A stretch of DNA of 64,000 nt from Gracilaria domingensis (lineage: Eukaryota > Rhodophyta > Florideophyceae > Gracilariales > Gracilariaceae): positions 1 to 64,000 of the forward strand of contig VCMS01000022.1 of NCBI GenBank assembly GCA_022539475.1, written 5' to 3'. This document shows positions 9,494 to 20,805 of the stretch, piece by piece. Position 1 is the stretch's first letter; each line of letters opens with the position of its first letter. Made by a program: the position numbers and the translations under genes. The notes under the pieces are model-generated. The model did not search any database, was not told the origin of the DNA, and saw only the letters and a program-made list of their open reading frames with translations.

Positions 9494-12400
9494 CTAGTAT
9501 TCCATGAGTTGCAGGGTATCATTCCGCAGAAGGTATCGTGTAATGTGCACCTTAATGGAAACTGAACCTAGACTTCGCGAAATACAGTTCAGGTAGCCCT
9601 CGACTAAAGAACTAGCACGAGTGGAAAACCGACCAGTATTTACTCCACAGCGATTCTGGACGACCCAAGCAATTATCTGCAGATTTTGAAATAATTGATC
9701 TCGATATTTTTTCAAAAAATTTACTGGACGACCCTTGCCAATTTCTGGACGACCCTCGCCAAAAACTAGCATCTGCAAGAGACAGACGCTGTTTAGCCTG
9801 GTTCCGAGGTTGCTCAGTTCGAACGTTCTGCCCTGTAACAGGATTGCCAAACTTGGCACTTTGTTCTTCATAATTCTTACTCGGAACACGAGCACGGTCA
9901 GCTGGTGACAAGGACTCATACCACCCGATAATTTTCGGTCACTACCGAGCGGGCAACATGCACACGGGTGCAATATGACCGGGTCCGTAACAAATATGAC
10001 AGATGGTCGTCACCGACTTTATCGAAGGATCGATTATCATCTGGCAGCCGTTGCGGTTGCGCATTCACCCATCTTGGGAGTGATAAACGGCTGCCGTTGT
10101 TCGCGTAAGCGAGTGGAGCGGCCTGTACCCGTACTTCTTCCATATAGAGTGCGGGGTCACCTTCCGAGGTCGGAGTCGACGACGACGGAATGTCAGAAGA
10201 CCCGTACGAATCGGGAGCGCTTTCAACGAAGTGGACATTATCCAGATCCGGGTTCACCGAGTTTCCACGTTCCAAGGAAAGAGGTGAAAATGACTCGTTG
10301 ACGAGCAGCGCCCTTGAGCGACGGGAATTCGGCGGGCGCCCAGCACGGAAGACTTCGCCTTCAGCCTGGGCATACTGGATCAATTCCAGATACGTAATCC
10401 TACGTCTCTCTTCGCGATATCGCGCCACTAAAGCCTTGATAGAAGGGTCCAACCCATCCACGAACATCGTGCATCTCTCCTGAGCGGAGTATACATTTCG
10501 ACAGCGATGAAACGCTTTATTCAACCGAGTTGAGTAAACCGTTTCGGTCTCTTCAGTTCTTTGTTTCGTATCTCGTAGAGCGAGCGTCGCGTTGTGAATC
10601 GCGCTTCCTGTTGCATAGGACTTCAGGAGATATTGGACCGCTTCCGGCCAACAACTGAAACCTCCCTCAGATGCACGCGACGACCCTCGGACCGAGTTGA
10701 ACTGATCTTCAGCCATCTCTGACAGAAAATAAGGTAAAGCGAGAAACGCTTGAGCCTCGTTCATACCGAGAATGTCGGCTTCCTGCACAAAGCGGGCCAG
10801 GAAGTCCAGTACCAGAATTGGATCTTCGCCATCGAATTTCTTCGTAAGGACGATATTCACTCTTCTGATGTGGTCCTTCACCTTACCGGTGCTTCGCGAG
10901 GTGCGACTCGACGATGAATCGTCCAGTCGATAATAAAGATACGATAACAGCTTCCTGTAGAGAAGATTCGTTGGTTTCAACTCCTTGAGTGGCACATGTC
11001 GTGTTCTACTTCGTTCCGCGGGATTGACTCCCATACTGTTCTCGGTCTTCCTCACTGTCCAAAGAACTGGATGAAGTAGATTTCGCAGACCGAACGCTAG
11101 AATTGGAAATCGATGAATCCGCGTCGTAACGGAGTTCCTTTTTGGATCGTCGATTTCCGTGATACGGAGACTGGCGTGGCGAGCGCTTAAAAGCTTCTTC
11201 CTTGACATTCCTCGCATCAGTTGCGTTATCCATCCAGATGATCTCTTCTAGAGTAGACAACCGAGTGGTTAAGCGATCGATTCCAGCTCGATGCTCCTGA
11301 ATAGAGGAATGGTAAGCTTGAACAAAAGCGGCTGGTGCACCCAGACTTTCCAAAATGGAATTCACGTCTTGAAGTAAGACACGAATGTCATTTGTCGGAT
11401 CTCCGATTTCAGCTTGCTCAAGCTTTCGTCTGAGATACTGCAGATCCTCTAACAACGAGTTTTGCGCAAGCTGACTGACACGCAGTTGAGCCTCGAGGTA
11501 AGAGTATCCAGGGGTTTCAACCACATCGTCTGGTCTCTCCGTGGCCGGAGTACCCGTAACGGGCGGAGCTCCTGCCGTAGAAGCGGCTATCAGACCTGAA
11601 GTGATTGAGGAAGCTCTCCGGGGTTCCGGGACCTGTTCATTGCCAGGCGACCTTGCAGATATGGAGGCGCGAGAACGCGGAGACCTAGGCGGAGGCGCAC
11701 CAGCATCTCTGGCCACACCGTTTCGAGAGTTCGGCGCAGGTGGCGCCATACAGGGCCACGGTGTACCGAACAGGGGTAAGATCAAATTAACAACGAGAGA
11801 TCTCGATACTCCAAAGAGTAAGTAACGAACAACAAATAAAACACTCTAGAGAGTCAACTGTTCCACAGTAGCTTCCCAAAAGCCAATTGATCACTAATCG
11901 TGAGACTCCTCGACAAGAACGAGAACGAAGGAAAGAATCAAACCCGTTCTAAGTCGGGAGACCACTTGTAGAGCAAAACCCCAGCGATGGAATCGTCTCT
12001 CAAGGCGTTCGAGTCCTTGCCCTCTAGACGAGGTGAACTAAGTGGTGAGCCCTCCGAACACGGATAATGCGGGTGTAAGACCGCCAGTGGTACGGGATAT
12101 ACCTACGGAGGTTGAGGGGTGAACGGGCCTGATCCACGAGTCCGGCGAAAAGTGACAGAATAGTCGAGAGGAAAGGTACCGTAGAGCGGTGTAAGCCCTA
12201 GGTAGGAGGGGAAAGAGAAGGGAAAAACAAAGGAAGAACCCTCGGCGGGGCGTGCGACAAGCGGCAACAGACCTGGCGACTGGAGATGGGCGTTGTGTAC
12301 TAAGCCCACGAGACAGTAACTCTGTACAGAGACGGAAAAACCACCTGACACAGGTAAGCAGTAATCTGCAAGTAAAGACAAGTAAAACAATGGTCCGAAA

Positions 12401-12699
12401 ACGGAAATAAGCCCAAGGGCAACAGCTGTGTAGGTCAGTAGTGCCCGAATGATCCCGAGGGATGAATCTAGTTCGTACCGTACGCGGTGACCCTCCTGAG
12501 GGAGCTGTGCACTTCGCGCATGGGAACGTAGTTCAGAGCCAAACTCGGCTACCCTTTACTGAAGGAGGAGGTGACCGGGAGGTCACCCCTTATATCGCAA
12601 CCGATAAATTAGTTAAACTAAATTAAATAATCTAATACACACCTAAGCAGGTCCATACAAGTGGTGCACGTGACAACCCGCGGCAGCGGCCAGTAAAAT
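9494..12699 (-). mobile_element. Fossil LTR-type retroelement, gag region and leader
   Basis: A minus-strand virus-like fossil. The region from about 11.8 to 9.5 kb reads as a gag-type polyprotein: a Pro/Ser-rich and helical N-terminal part, then a retrotransposon-gag-like helical domain, with a cysteine/histidine region at its end. The stretch from 11.8 to about 12.7 kb would correspond to the leader and part of the terminal repeat. No protease, reverse transcriptase or integrase region is visible before the tandem repeats and hairpins to the left, so the element is a partial copy. It is broken, with several breaks. A matching second terminal repeat was not found. It appears moderately old. 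Whether it is Ty3-like or Copia-like cannot be decided from gag alone. Confidence 0.6.
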
Positions 12700-14667
12700 A
12701 TGCGACAATCATACCAAAACATTTGTAAACACACCCATTTCTACACACGCGTACACGCGACCAATACTCATCTACGCCACGTCACGGCCGACCCCTCAGG
12801 GGGCCATACCTCAATACTGCCAAAACGTATCCCATCCTTGGGCCAATTCTCATACCTTCCGAGTACCCGGAATCATCTCCACCAGGGATTTATGAAAACC
12901 ATTCCCGTGCATCGGGCGAGCACGTTTTGCTCTACAAAGACTCTGTTCAGGAAACGCCTAAAGTACCTATCTGATGCGAGGAATCCAAAGGACAAAGAGT
13001 CCTTTCGACTCTATGAGAACTTTTTAAGGTTGAAGGCCGAGAACTCGAGGAATGAGATGTATTGTACAACCAACGAACAAGACAATTTACATTTTGTGGC
13101 ATGGTCATTTGAGGAATGGATCCTCGACTATGAGCGCTTCGGTATAGTACCAGGGGTTTCAATTGACTGCAAGGCAGTCGCAAATCGTTTCGGAATACCG
13201 CTGGTAACCATAAATGGGAGAGATAACCAGGGAAATGTCACTACGTTCTTCATGGAATAACTTCCCAACGAGACAACCGAGAGCTTCTGCTGGATCCTCA
13301 CGAAGTTTAAGGACTGCCTGTCCATTTTCCCGTCATGCTTCGTCCTTGACCAATGCAAAGCTTGTTTTAATGCTCTCCGTATGATCTTTCCCATATCATA
13401 TTTAACTTTCGATGATTGGCACTTAAACAAGAATCAGGCCTCTAATGTACCTCGTTGGTGCTCAAAGATCCATAAGCCGGAATGGAATGACGCAATGCAA
13501 GCTGACTTATATGAATTGCGAGGAGCTCCCACAATTGAGGTGTTCAGACGAAGACGCGGCCACTTCGACACAAACTACTTCTCTAATTTCAGTCAACCCG
13601 CTCCGAAATGGTATAAGGAGCTGTACCATGATTAGCCCACAATGATAATCCTATGCTACAGGCTTGTATATCTCCTAAGGAGATTTCTATTCCAAGGAAC
13701 GGGCTACACAGAGTCATCAAATTACCGTTACCACAAGCTGATTCTCGGTCGACGCATTCCTCTGTCAGAGGTTCCTGTAGAGATGAACAGAATAACTGTC
13801 CGCCTGAAAGAAGAGCGAAGAGCAAAAAACGTTGCCGACCACACCGCAATCTCAAACAAACTTGCGACAGCGCAACTCCGTCTTTCACCCAAATACAGAG
13901 AAAATCTTGCCTCTCGGATCACGGCATTCGCCCTGAAGAAGTTTCTCGATATAAGCGTGAAGTGGGCACCACTCTATACTGTATCAAATGATTCCATTCC
14001 GCGATGTGGCGATACGGATTGGCGTATGTTTGAGATAGATCCCGAGGATCTAAAAATCGATTCAGTTAAGCTCGTTGCCATTCTCTTTATCAATCGAATC
14101 ACAACGCGTTCCAATACAATTGAGACACAAAATATCGTTCTGTACACCCCTGAAGAGGATCCCAAGACCCTAACTGCATACTGCACATGCCCCCGTTTTT
14201 GTTCAGAATGGTTTCCCTGCTTCCACGTCACGCGAGTTGGAACGGTATACTCTGAGTTATGCCAGCGCTGGTCGGACCTGCCCCAAGTTGAAGGTCACAG
14301 ATTTCGGGTGGAGGATCTCTGGCACCCATATTGGTTCAGAGATAAGAAAGCATGGAAGAAAGAACAGATTCTACATTTGCGAGCGGAGATGGGTTCCATT
14401 GGAAGCAAGGTTGAAGTGGAAATTGAGCAGCTTCGCAGAAGAGGAAAATCAGCATCAGATCCTCATCCAAGCGAAGTCCAGCAGCTTCTTGGTGGGAAAT
14501 CGTTAGATGAATTTCTAGACTATATAGTCACGCATCGCAAAGCAAGGTTCAAATGTATACATCGTGGGCTCACTGCCGTGCACTTATCAACCAAATGCAC
14601 CCTGTCGCTGATGGAAATTTTGAAAATTCGCTATAACGTCACAAAATATACTTCAAGAACGGTTTAG
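12700..14667 (+). mobile_element. MULE (Mutator-like) transposase gene with two in-frame stops
   Basis: A single plus-strand frame runs from 12700 to 14667, interrupted by TAA at 13258-13260 and TAG at 13633-13635, without a frameshift. It is a MULE/FAR1-type DDE transposase. The first acidic block reads SIDCKAVANRFGIPLV, followed after the first stop by LPNETTESFCW. The second acidic residue is in FVLDQCKACFNAL, then comes DDWHLNKN, matching the W-H-x-x-x-N helix of the family. Near the C terminus CTCPRFCSEWFPCFHV fits a SWIM zinc finger (CxC...CxH). Terminal inverted repeats were not identified. It is a recently inactivated copy or one expressed by readthrough. Confidence 0.75.
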
Positions 14668-15906
14668 CGCTACTTAACGCCGATGGGATATGAAATACGG
14701 ACGATAGAAAACATGCATATCATTCCATGCGCCATAACCGGAACATGATTCACAAAGCCTTGCTAAATCGTCTCGAGGATCCTGTAGTTATTAACAACGT
14801 AAACAAAAGAACTCTTAGCAGCGTCCGAGAAAAAAGTGTCGTTTAGAGAAACGGTCTTTTAAAAAGTACAAGAAAGCAAGGAAGACGGATGATTAAAATT
14901 GCGATGCGTCTTCTGCACAGAACGATAATGTCAAAGATCCAGACGCTTTTGAATTGTGAGATTAGGAAGATCGACCTTGCATAAAAACCTATTTTTGTGA
15001 TTTTACGCGCCTTAGCTTGCGCTGTTAGTATAAATGATCATTTAGATTTGCAATACATCGGAATGAGTTGATGTGATTGCTTGGAAAGCAGGCATCGACA
15101 TCTCAACGCCAAAATTAAAATGGCGCGCTATGCGTTTGGGTCTGCGTTTTTTTTTGAGGTTCCAAGCGCTTGAATGGGTTTTGAACGTTTTAAGTAGATT
15201 AACGTGACGAATTTACGTCGTATAGGCTGATTGGGGGAGCTTAGGTGGTGTCTGTTTCCGAAAAATTCTCATAAATAGTGTGTTTAATTTGTAAGGATTT
15301 TTTACTTGTCGAAGCGCTATTGGGCGGATGTTAACGAAAGTACGTGAGGAGGGTCACCCATGTGGCAGGCGAGGATTCGCCGGCGTTTTGGCACTTGCCT
15401 CACACTGTGTAGATTCTCGCTAGGCCTTGTTTTTGTCACTGTTTCGAAATAAGTCCCATTTTAGGCACTCTTAGCCTGACTAATTAAACGACGGGGGTTT
15501 GCAAACCTTACCTTGTTTTGAAAAGAGTCTAGCTTTTCCTTATTTAGAAAGGGCTGATGCTCTTCTGTAGTCTGTTGACCACTCACGCACGTTTACACTG
15601 ACTACATAGGCGTCACATAGAAGTTTTTTGAATGGAAGAACCAAAAGAGTGCTGTTAAAACTATTGAATTTATGAATCGTGCACCTAAAATAAACCAAAA
15701 TTTTACACAAATCTACTTCGGCTCCATATGAGGCCAGGGAGCCGGTCGGATAGACAACTAGGAATTTGGGTGTGCACAAGCGTGCTTGAGGACAGAGATG
15801 CCTGCTGTCAACATTTATAACTCGTTTTCGAGCTTGCGGGTTTCTTCTGCGGAAGTTACTGACTTAAAGGAGCCTCAGAGCATTTCTTGTTTTTTGAGCA
15901 ACCGTA
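14668..15906. other. AT-rich intergenic region
   Basis: About 1.2 kb with no supported gene. It includes the likely 5' flank of the FAM185A-like gene and short T-runs. No clear repeat ends of the MULE element were seen here. Confidence 0.4.
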
Positions 15907-16977
15907 ATGATATCTATCGTTGGTACAAAAGCATTCCACTCGGCATTTCGATTTTCATGTCGTCAGATTCACATTCGAAGCTGGCAATTTTCGAGTGCGC
16001 CGCAAGGATCGTTGAGAATTTTGCTCCCTTTAGCTTGCAATCTCAGCATATCTACTTTGGACCCCCATCAATCGGATTGGACCCGGACAAACGTTCACCT
16101 CCACGTTCCTACATCTGAAAGTCTGAGCGAAGATGAGGCTAGAAATGTGGCGACTAAGCTTGATGTGCGTGTTGGACAAGAATTAGAAGAAGGGTCGTCT
16201 GCCCGCATTGAAGCATCTGTTGTGCCAAGCGATCAGGAGCTTGACAATCTTTTTGTGAAGCACATCCCGGAGTTGCGAGTCGAAATCCCAGGGTTGCATA
16301 ACCTGTGGATCGAATTAGCTCAAGGAAGTATACGTTTGCGGGACACGATCGAAGGCGATTTACGAATTATCTCAGAAAGCGCCGCTGTGTTCGTGAGCAA
16401 GTTGCGAAGCACAAGTGCAAGGATAAAAACAAAGAACGGCAACATCGAGGCCCGTATTTTGCATGGTAATTTGAATATAGAGGCACAAGCAGGAGCAGTG
16501 AAGCTTGCCAAAGCACAGGGAAATGACATTAAAGTGCAGTGTGGTGGACAAATCAAGGCAGGTTCTTTGTATGGTGGGCGGTTGACTCTGCGGAGCGGCA
16601 GCGGATTATCGGCTGATGCCATACATGGGGAAGCAGATATAGAAGCCAAAGGAGCTGTGATATCTGCGCTACAAGGAAGCTTAAAACTTAAAAGTAAAGG
16701 GAATGCATGTTTGACATTGGCTGATACAGGCACGGAGCTTGTCGATGTTGACGTTGACGGAGACCTGCATCTCGGGGTCAGTAAGGGTCTTGATGCCACT
16801 TATGATCTGAAGGCAAACAGTGTCCGGGATGAAATCGGCGTGCTTCATGAAAGGGAACGCGGAGGTACTCTCGACGGAGAGAGCTGTTCAGTGCACGTGA
16901 AGGCTACGGGCAGCGTTACATTGCGTGATGAGCAGTGGGCGGGAAGAATGCTGGGGCTTGCTTCAGGCAGAAGCTGA
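15907..16977 (+). CDS. FAM185A-like mitochondrial beta-helix protein
   Basis: The product is 356 residues. The first 30-45 residues are rich in Arg, Ser, Phe and His and lack acidic residues, as in a mitochondrial presequence. From about residue 125 to 310 short strands repeat with alternating hydrophobic residues, Gly and Asn, such as TKNGNIEARILHGNLNI, AGSLYGGRL and SADAIHGEADIEAKG. This pattern fits the DUF4097-type right-handed beta-helix found in FAM185A and bacterial adhesin-like proteins. The AGSLY and HGxxDI blocks are especially like FAM185A. The biochemical function of that family is unknown to me. The start was chosen because the presequence begins there; an overlapping upstream frame at 15786 is not supported. 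Confidence 0.55.
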   Translation: MISIVGTKAFHSAFRFSCRQIHIRSWQFSSAPQGSLRILLPLACNLSISTLDPHQSDWTRTNVHLHVPTSESLSEDEARNVATKLDVRVGQELEEGSSARIEASVVPSDQELDNLFVKHIPELRVEIPGLHNLWIELAQGSIRLRDTIEGDLRIISESAAVFVSKLRSTSARIKTKNGNIEARILHGNLNIEAQAGAVKLAKAQGNDIKVQCGGQIKAGSLYGGRLTLRSGSGLSADAIHGEADIEAKGAVISALQGSLKLKSKGNACLTLADTGTELVDVDVDGDLHLGVSKGLDATYDLKANSVRDEIGVLHERERGGTLDGESCSVHVKATGSVTLRDEQWAGRMLGLASGRS

Positions 16978-17342
16978 ATCACGAAGGTTAATCTCTTCCC
17001 CTTTACTACGGATACTCCACACCGTGCCCTCCCTTTACGAAGGAAGAAGCGTGTATGAGAACGAGAGAGATAACAGTCGTATGATTGTGAACGACAGATG
17101 GAGAGAAAGAGCTCGGTTCTGTCGCATCAATGGAGAAGACGCTATGCGACGTGACGACCATGTGCATTCTACAGGTGTGCATGAATTTTTGGCGCCATTT
17201 TTTATTTTTACCGAAAGGCCCTGCAGAATTGCGATTCACTTTGGCCAAGCGAGCTCGTTCCTTCTTCAGGTGCTCCGTACCAATTCAATCCTCTCAAGAT
17301 ATTTTCTGTCGTTGCGACCATTGCGCCGTCTTCCTTGACACA

Positions 17343-17963
17343 ATGGCTCCCAGAAAAGGACTCTCATTCGACGAGAAACGTGATCGACTAATGGACCTCT
17401 TCGCGGAGACGGCCGAGTTTTTCACTCTCAAGGAGCTCGAAAAGATTGCCCCGAAAAGGAAGGGAATAGTTTCACAGTCTGTGAAAGAAGTACTGCAGAG
17501 CCTCGTGGATGACAATATGGTGAACACAGACAAGTGCGGAGTTCAAACTGTCTTTTGGTGTCTGCCAAGCGAAGCCTCCCAGAAGCGACAAGTGAAATTG
17601 AAGCATGTCAAGGAGCAAATCGAAGCGAAAACCAAAGAGCGAGCGCAGCTGAGGAGGGAAGTTGAAAAACTACAAGTCGGACGTGAGGATACGGAGGAAA
17701 GGCGAAATGCATTCGCGGAGCTTGAAAAGTTGGAGGATAAGAGAAAGGAATTTGATCAACGACTTGAACACTTTGCTGAATTTGATCCAGAAGAAATGGA
17801 GCGTCTCAAGGAGCGAACGAAAGCAGCTCGAGAATGTGCGAATCGATGGGTCGATAACATATTTAATTGTCAGTCATGGGCAGTTAACAAGTTCTTCATG
17901 GACAAGCGTGACTTCAACAAGCAGTTTGGAATCCCAGAAGAACTCGACTACATAGAAGGATAA
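17343..17963 (+). CDS. MND1: Meiotic nuclear division protein 1 (MND1)
   Basis: The product is 206 residues, the usual length of MND1. It begins MAPRKGLSFDEKRDRL, close to the conserved N-terminal winged-helix region (KGLS.EEKR..M...F.E..dfF.LKELE), followed by an ..P..KGI..qSVKEVLQ.LVDD.. block and then a coiled coil from about residue 80 to 150. The C-terminal helices contain A..CANRW.DNIF, also typical. In other eukaryotes MND1 pairs with HOP2 and helps DMC1 and RAD51 in meiotic recombination, so its presence suggests a sexual cycle. An upstream in-frame ATG at 17130 would add 71 residues that look like leader, so the start at 17343 is preferred. No intron is seen. Confidence 0.9.
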   Translation: MAPRKGLSFDEKRDRLMDLFAETAEFFTLKELEKIAPKRKGIVSQSVKEVLQSLVDDNMVNTDKCGVQTVFWCLPSEASQKRQVKLKHVKEQIEAKTKERAQLRREVEKLQVGREDTEERRNAFAELEKLEDKRKEFDQRLEHFAEFDPEEMERLKERTKAARECANRWVDNIFNCQSWAVNKFFMDKRDFNKQFGIPEELDYIEG

Positions 17964-18451
17964 ACATTTGAGACGAGGCCCATTCTGAAATATATCATTA
18001 CAATCAAACCAAGCCGATCCCTTGGAACAATAGTCACCTTGACCAAAGAAACCAATCTAGATACGACAAGAGAAGTGTCTTGAAGCATGTGCATGTTCTC
18101 AAATTCCGCTTCCAAACTATCTTCTTCCTCGTTGCAATTGTTCTCGACTGGACGAGAGTAGTGCCTCTCATCTAATATCGCCACGGATGTAGAATAGTCT
18201 ACATGTGCCTGAATTCTGTTCGAAGCGTTTGAGAGCCTCAAATATCATACCTTTGTTTTCTTGATGCTCCGGCATTGACAAGACTTGGATTCTTTGCTCC
18301 GAGTAATTGAAAGCGAATTACGCTTCTCACGGCTTTTACTGGCCTTGTCTTCGGGAGGTGGAGGAAACTTTCCCTTACGACTATTGATTAACGAAAGCAC
18401 CTTGATTACATCTGATAATCTTAATGCCGCCGTGCGGTCTAGGCGAAACAT
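17948..18451 (-). CDS. Possible small spliced gene antisense to the MND1 3' end, unrecognised
   Basis: A 67-codon exon (18451-18251) ends in AAG before GTATGA. A 42-base intron (18250-18209, ending TTCAG) joins it in frame to a second exon that runs to a stop at 17948. A further 53-base GT-AG intron at 18037-17985 is possible and would extend the frame into antisense of MND1. The predicted protein of about 150 residues is basic and Ser/Lys-rich in the first half and acidic (NEEEDSLEAEFE) in the second. I do not recognise it. The in-frame join is the main support, and the call remains weak. Confidence 0.3.
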
Positions 18452-19702
18452 GCATCAAGCTGTGTATTAACCAGCTTTCTGTCAAAGCGCAGTTTGTAAA
18501 TTTAACAAGGGCTGTTAACTCCGTCTTGTATGTGCTTTGCTCGAATGTGGTGTAATCCCGTCACGGGTGATGGTATGGTCATTTGATAACGGTTGAGAGT
18601 ACAATCCTTACCTTTTCACTTTCTCTCTCTCTCTCATTTATGGAAACGGTAGAGCTAAATTTTCCCTTCTAATCTCATGGGTGCGGAACGGATTCTGTTC
18701 TTCAGAGTTTTCAGTAGAGCTGTTTACTGTTCAACAAAACGTGAAAACAGTCAAAGCCCGGAGCCCGGCTGTCAGTGTGTATCTACTGTGGTTTAGACCG
18801 CAAATCGCAATTTGCACCTCCTAGCAACGCAGGAATGTCGACTGCCAACATTGAGAAGAAGGTCAAGATCTTGTAATCGACTTTTCACACTCAAATCAGT
18901 GTTACTGAGTCCGTTTGATTCTTTCACGTACCCGAATTAGGCTCTTCGAACCCGCCACTACTCTGTCTCCTTCACAAAGCAGATCCGTGTGCGAGGACAG
19001 TCAGAGAGCAACGCATTCCTAAAGTTTGACCTATATGTAGAACTCTATCCAGTGATGACTGTAAAGTCTTAAGAGCTTTCTTTCTTTCTAGGTATTTAAA
19101 CATATGTCTCTCTTTTTTCAGATGTGTTCTATCTCCTGAGGAAGCTATCGCATTCTCTTCGTCTTTATTGTAGCCATTTAGGGAGCTAACTTTGGTAACA
19201 TCACCATCTATAAATCATTAGCAATCTTCTTTCTTCTTTCTTGGTTCAAAGCATGTCAAATCAATTCCATTCACCCAGCAGTGACGGAAACGGCAGAACG
19301 CGGAGAGGATTCTGAGATCGCCAAGTCTACCTTGACCAATGTCACGGAGCGTCACAGGTTGCATTCGTCTGGGTTCGACACGTCACTAGACGTTCCCTCT
19401 CCGACAAATCTCATGATTCTAGCGACGTTATGATTTCGACCATGGGAAGCATTCAAGTTGAATCATGGTTGAACGCTGACAGATAATTTGGAAGACAACT
19501 TGCGTGCAAACGTGCGGTATCCACGACATTTTCAATTGCAAGAGAAGTGGAAAAGGATGCTTCGGCTATCTTCCATGTAAGTATACCCCTCAAGTACTCT
19601 CCTGAATTGTGCACGCGATTGCATGTCTATCAAATAGGAGAGGAAGAACTCAAATGAAACAACATTGTTTAGAACTCTTCTCATGAGAGTGCATTCATTC
19701 GT
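18452..19702. other. Intergenic region, nothing recognised
   Basis: About 1.25 kb of AT-rich DNA with a (TC)n stretch near 18620. No gene, tRNA or repeat is supported. Confidence 0.4.
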
Positions 19703-20632
19703 GTGCTATGGAAACAGTATAAAACGGAGGAAATTGAGAGACACCTGACAAAGAAGTTCCTCATTCCTGTCGCCTGCATTACTTCATCATTCGAGACGAA
19801 AACTCAAACAAGAGAAGATTGCACGACCGACATGGAATACGTCAATAACATGGAAGTGGTTGACGATTTACTGGCTATCTTGAATCCCGAGGTGGCTATG
19901 AAGGTGAAAGGGGCGGCAGCTAGGGCAGAGGCCCAGGCAGCGAATGATGAGGTCTCTGGCGACCTTCGGTTTAGTGGGAACGAGGAGAGGAAGGGAGTCC
20001 CATCTGAGGCACGACGGACGCTGCCAGGATTCGCGCGCCCCTTCGGGAGGAAAATATTGAGCTTCATCAAAGAAGTGCCTGCTCGCGTCGGGGGACAGTT
20101 GGCAGCCTGCTTCGGGAAGCTCAATGGGAAGGGGAAGTGGGAGGAGTGGCAGGTGGAGGAAGACACTGACGACGGGGCGGCTGAGGAGGCGGGGTCGTGG
20201 AGTCCAGACTTCGATTCGGCCGTAATGGCGTTCGAGGAGGAGGAGGATTCGGAGCCGCATTTCGATTACGCGGCTCTGGAACGCGAGGATGAGCAGGCGT
20301 GGAAGGAGTTTAACGAGTGGTGGGACGAGTTTTTGAAGCCACTTCCGGTTATCTGGGTGGATGAAAGCGAGCTGATGGCCGTACTGGAGCAGGAAGAAAT
20401 GGAGCGAAGAATGAGAGGTTGGGGGACTGGCTCTTTTCGCTCCATAGTGGACTTGGACGGCGGGGACTGTGAAGTTGAGTGGGTCGTTACGGAGGAGGAG
20501 GACTTCTGGGGGACATTGCCCAGCGCAACAAAAGGGAGGGTGCGGCTGGAGGTGGAAAGAATAGAGGCTGCGATGAAGGCCGAGGCGTTAAGGAAGCGCG
20601 AGGCCGCGAGCAGAGCGAGGCTGCGGCGATGA
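19703..20632 (+). CDS. Acidic protein, member of an unrecognised two-gene family (paralogue at 41.2 kb)
   Basis: The product is up to 309 residues; an internal ATG at 19832 (MEYVNNMEVV) may be the real start. It is strongly acidic in the middle and has many Trp residues. Two blocks are shared with the small protein at 41031-41486. Block 1 is FARPFGRKILSFI (here) against TRARSWARKLKSLI. Block 2 (about 20258-20400) has Tyr, then L-x-R-x-DE, W, N-x-W-x-D-x-FL-x-P-x-P, VD and EL followed by EE. The C terminus is basic and helical. I do not recognise the family and assign no function. The base composition changes from AT-rich flank to GC-rich coding sequence. Confidence 0.65.
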   Translation: MLWKQYKTEEIERHLTKKFLIPVACITSSFETKTQTREDCTTDMEYVNNMEVVDDLLAILNPEVAMKVKGAAARAEAQAANDEVSGDLRFSGNEERKGVPSEARRTLPGFARPFGRKILSFIKEVPARVGGQLAACFGKLNGKGKWEEWQVEEDTDDGAAEEAGSWSPDFDSAVMAFEEEEDSEPHFDYAALEREDEQAWKEFNEWWDEFLKPLPVIWVDESELMAVLEQEEMERRMRGWGTGSFRSIVDLDGGDCEVEWVVTEEEDFWGTLPSATKGRVRLEVERIEAAMKAEALRKREAASRARLRR

Positions 20633-20805
20633 GCGGGGAGCCGCGCCGACGTAGATGAGATAACCGATCCTGACCGGATCTCGAATTAACTTGTTGTACA
20701 TACCGTACACTGTAATCTATTCTGTTTGCTATTCGTTGTTTCCAAACATGTGACGGGTGCTATTCAGGACGACGTCCGCGTCTAATCTTCCTCCGCAGTC
20801 TCAAG

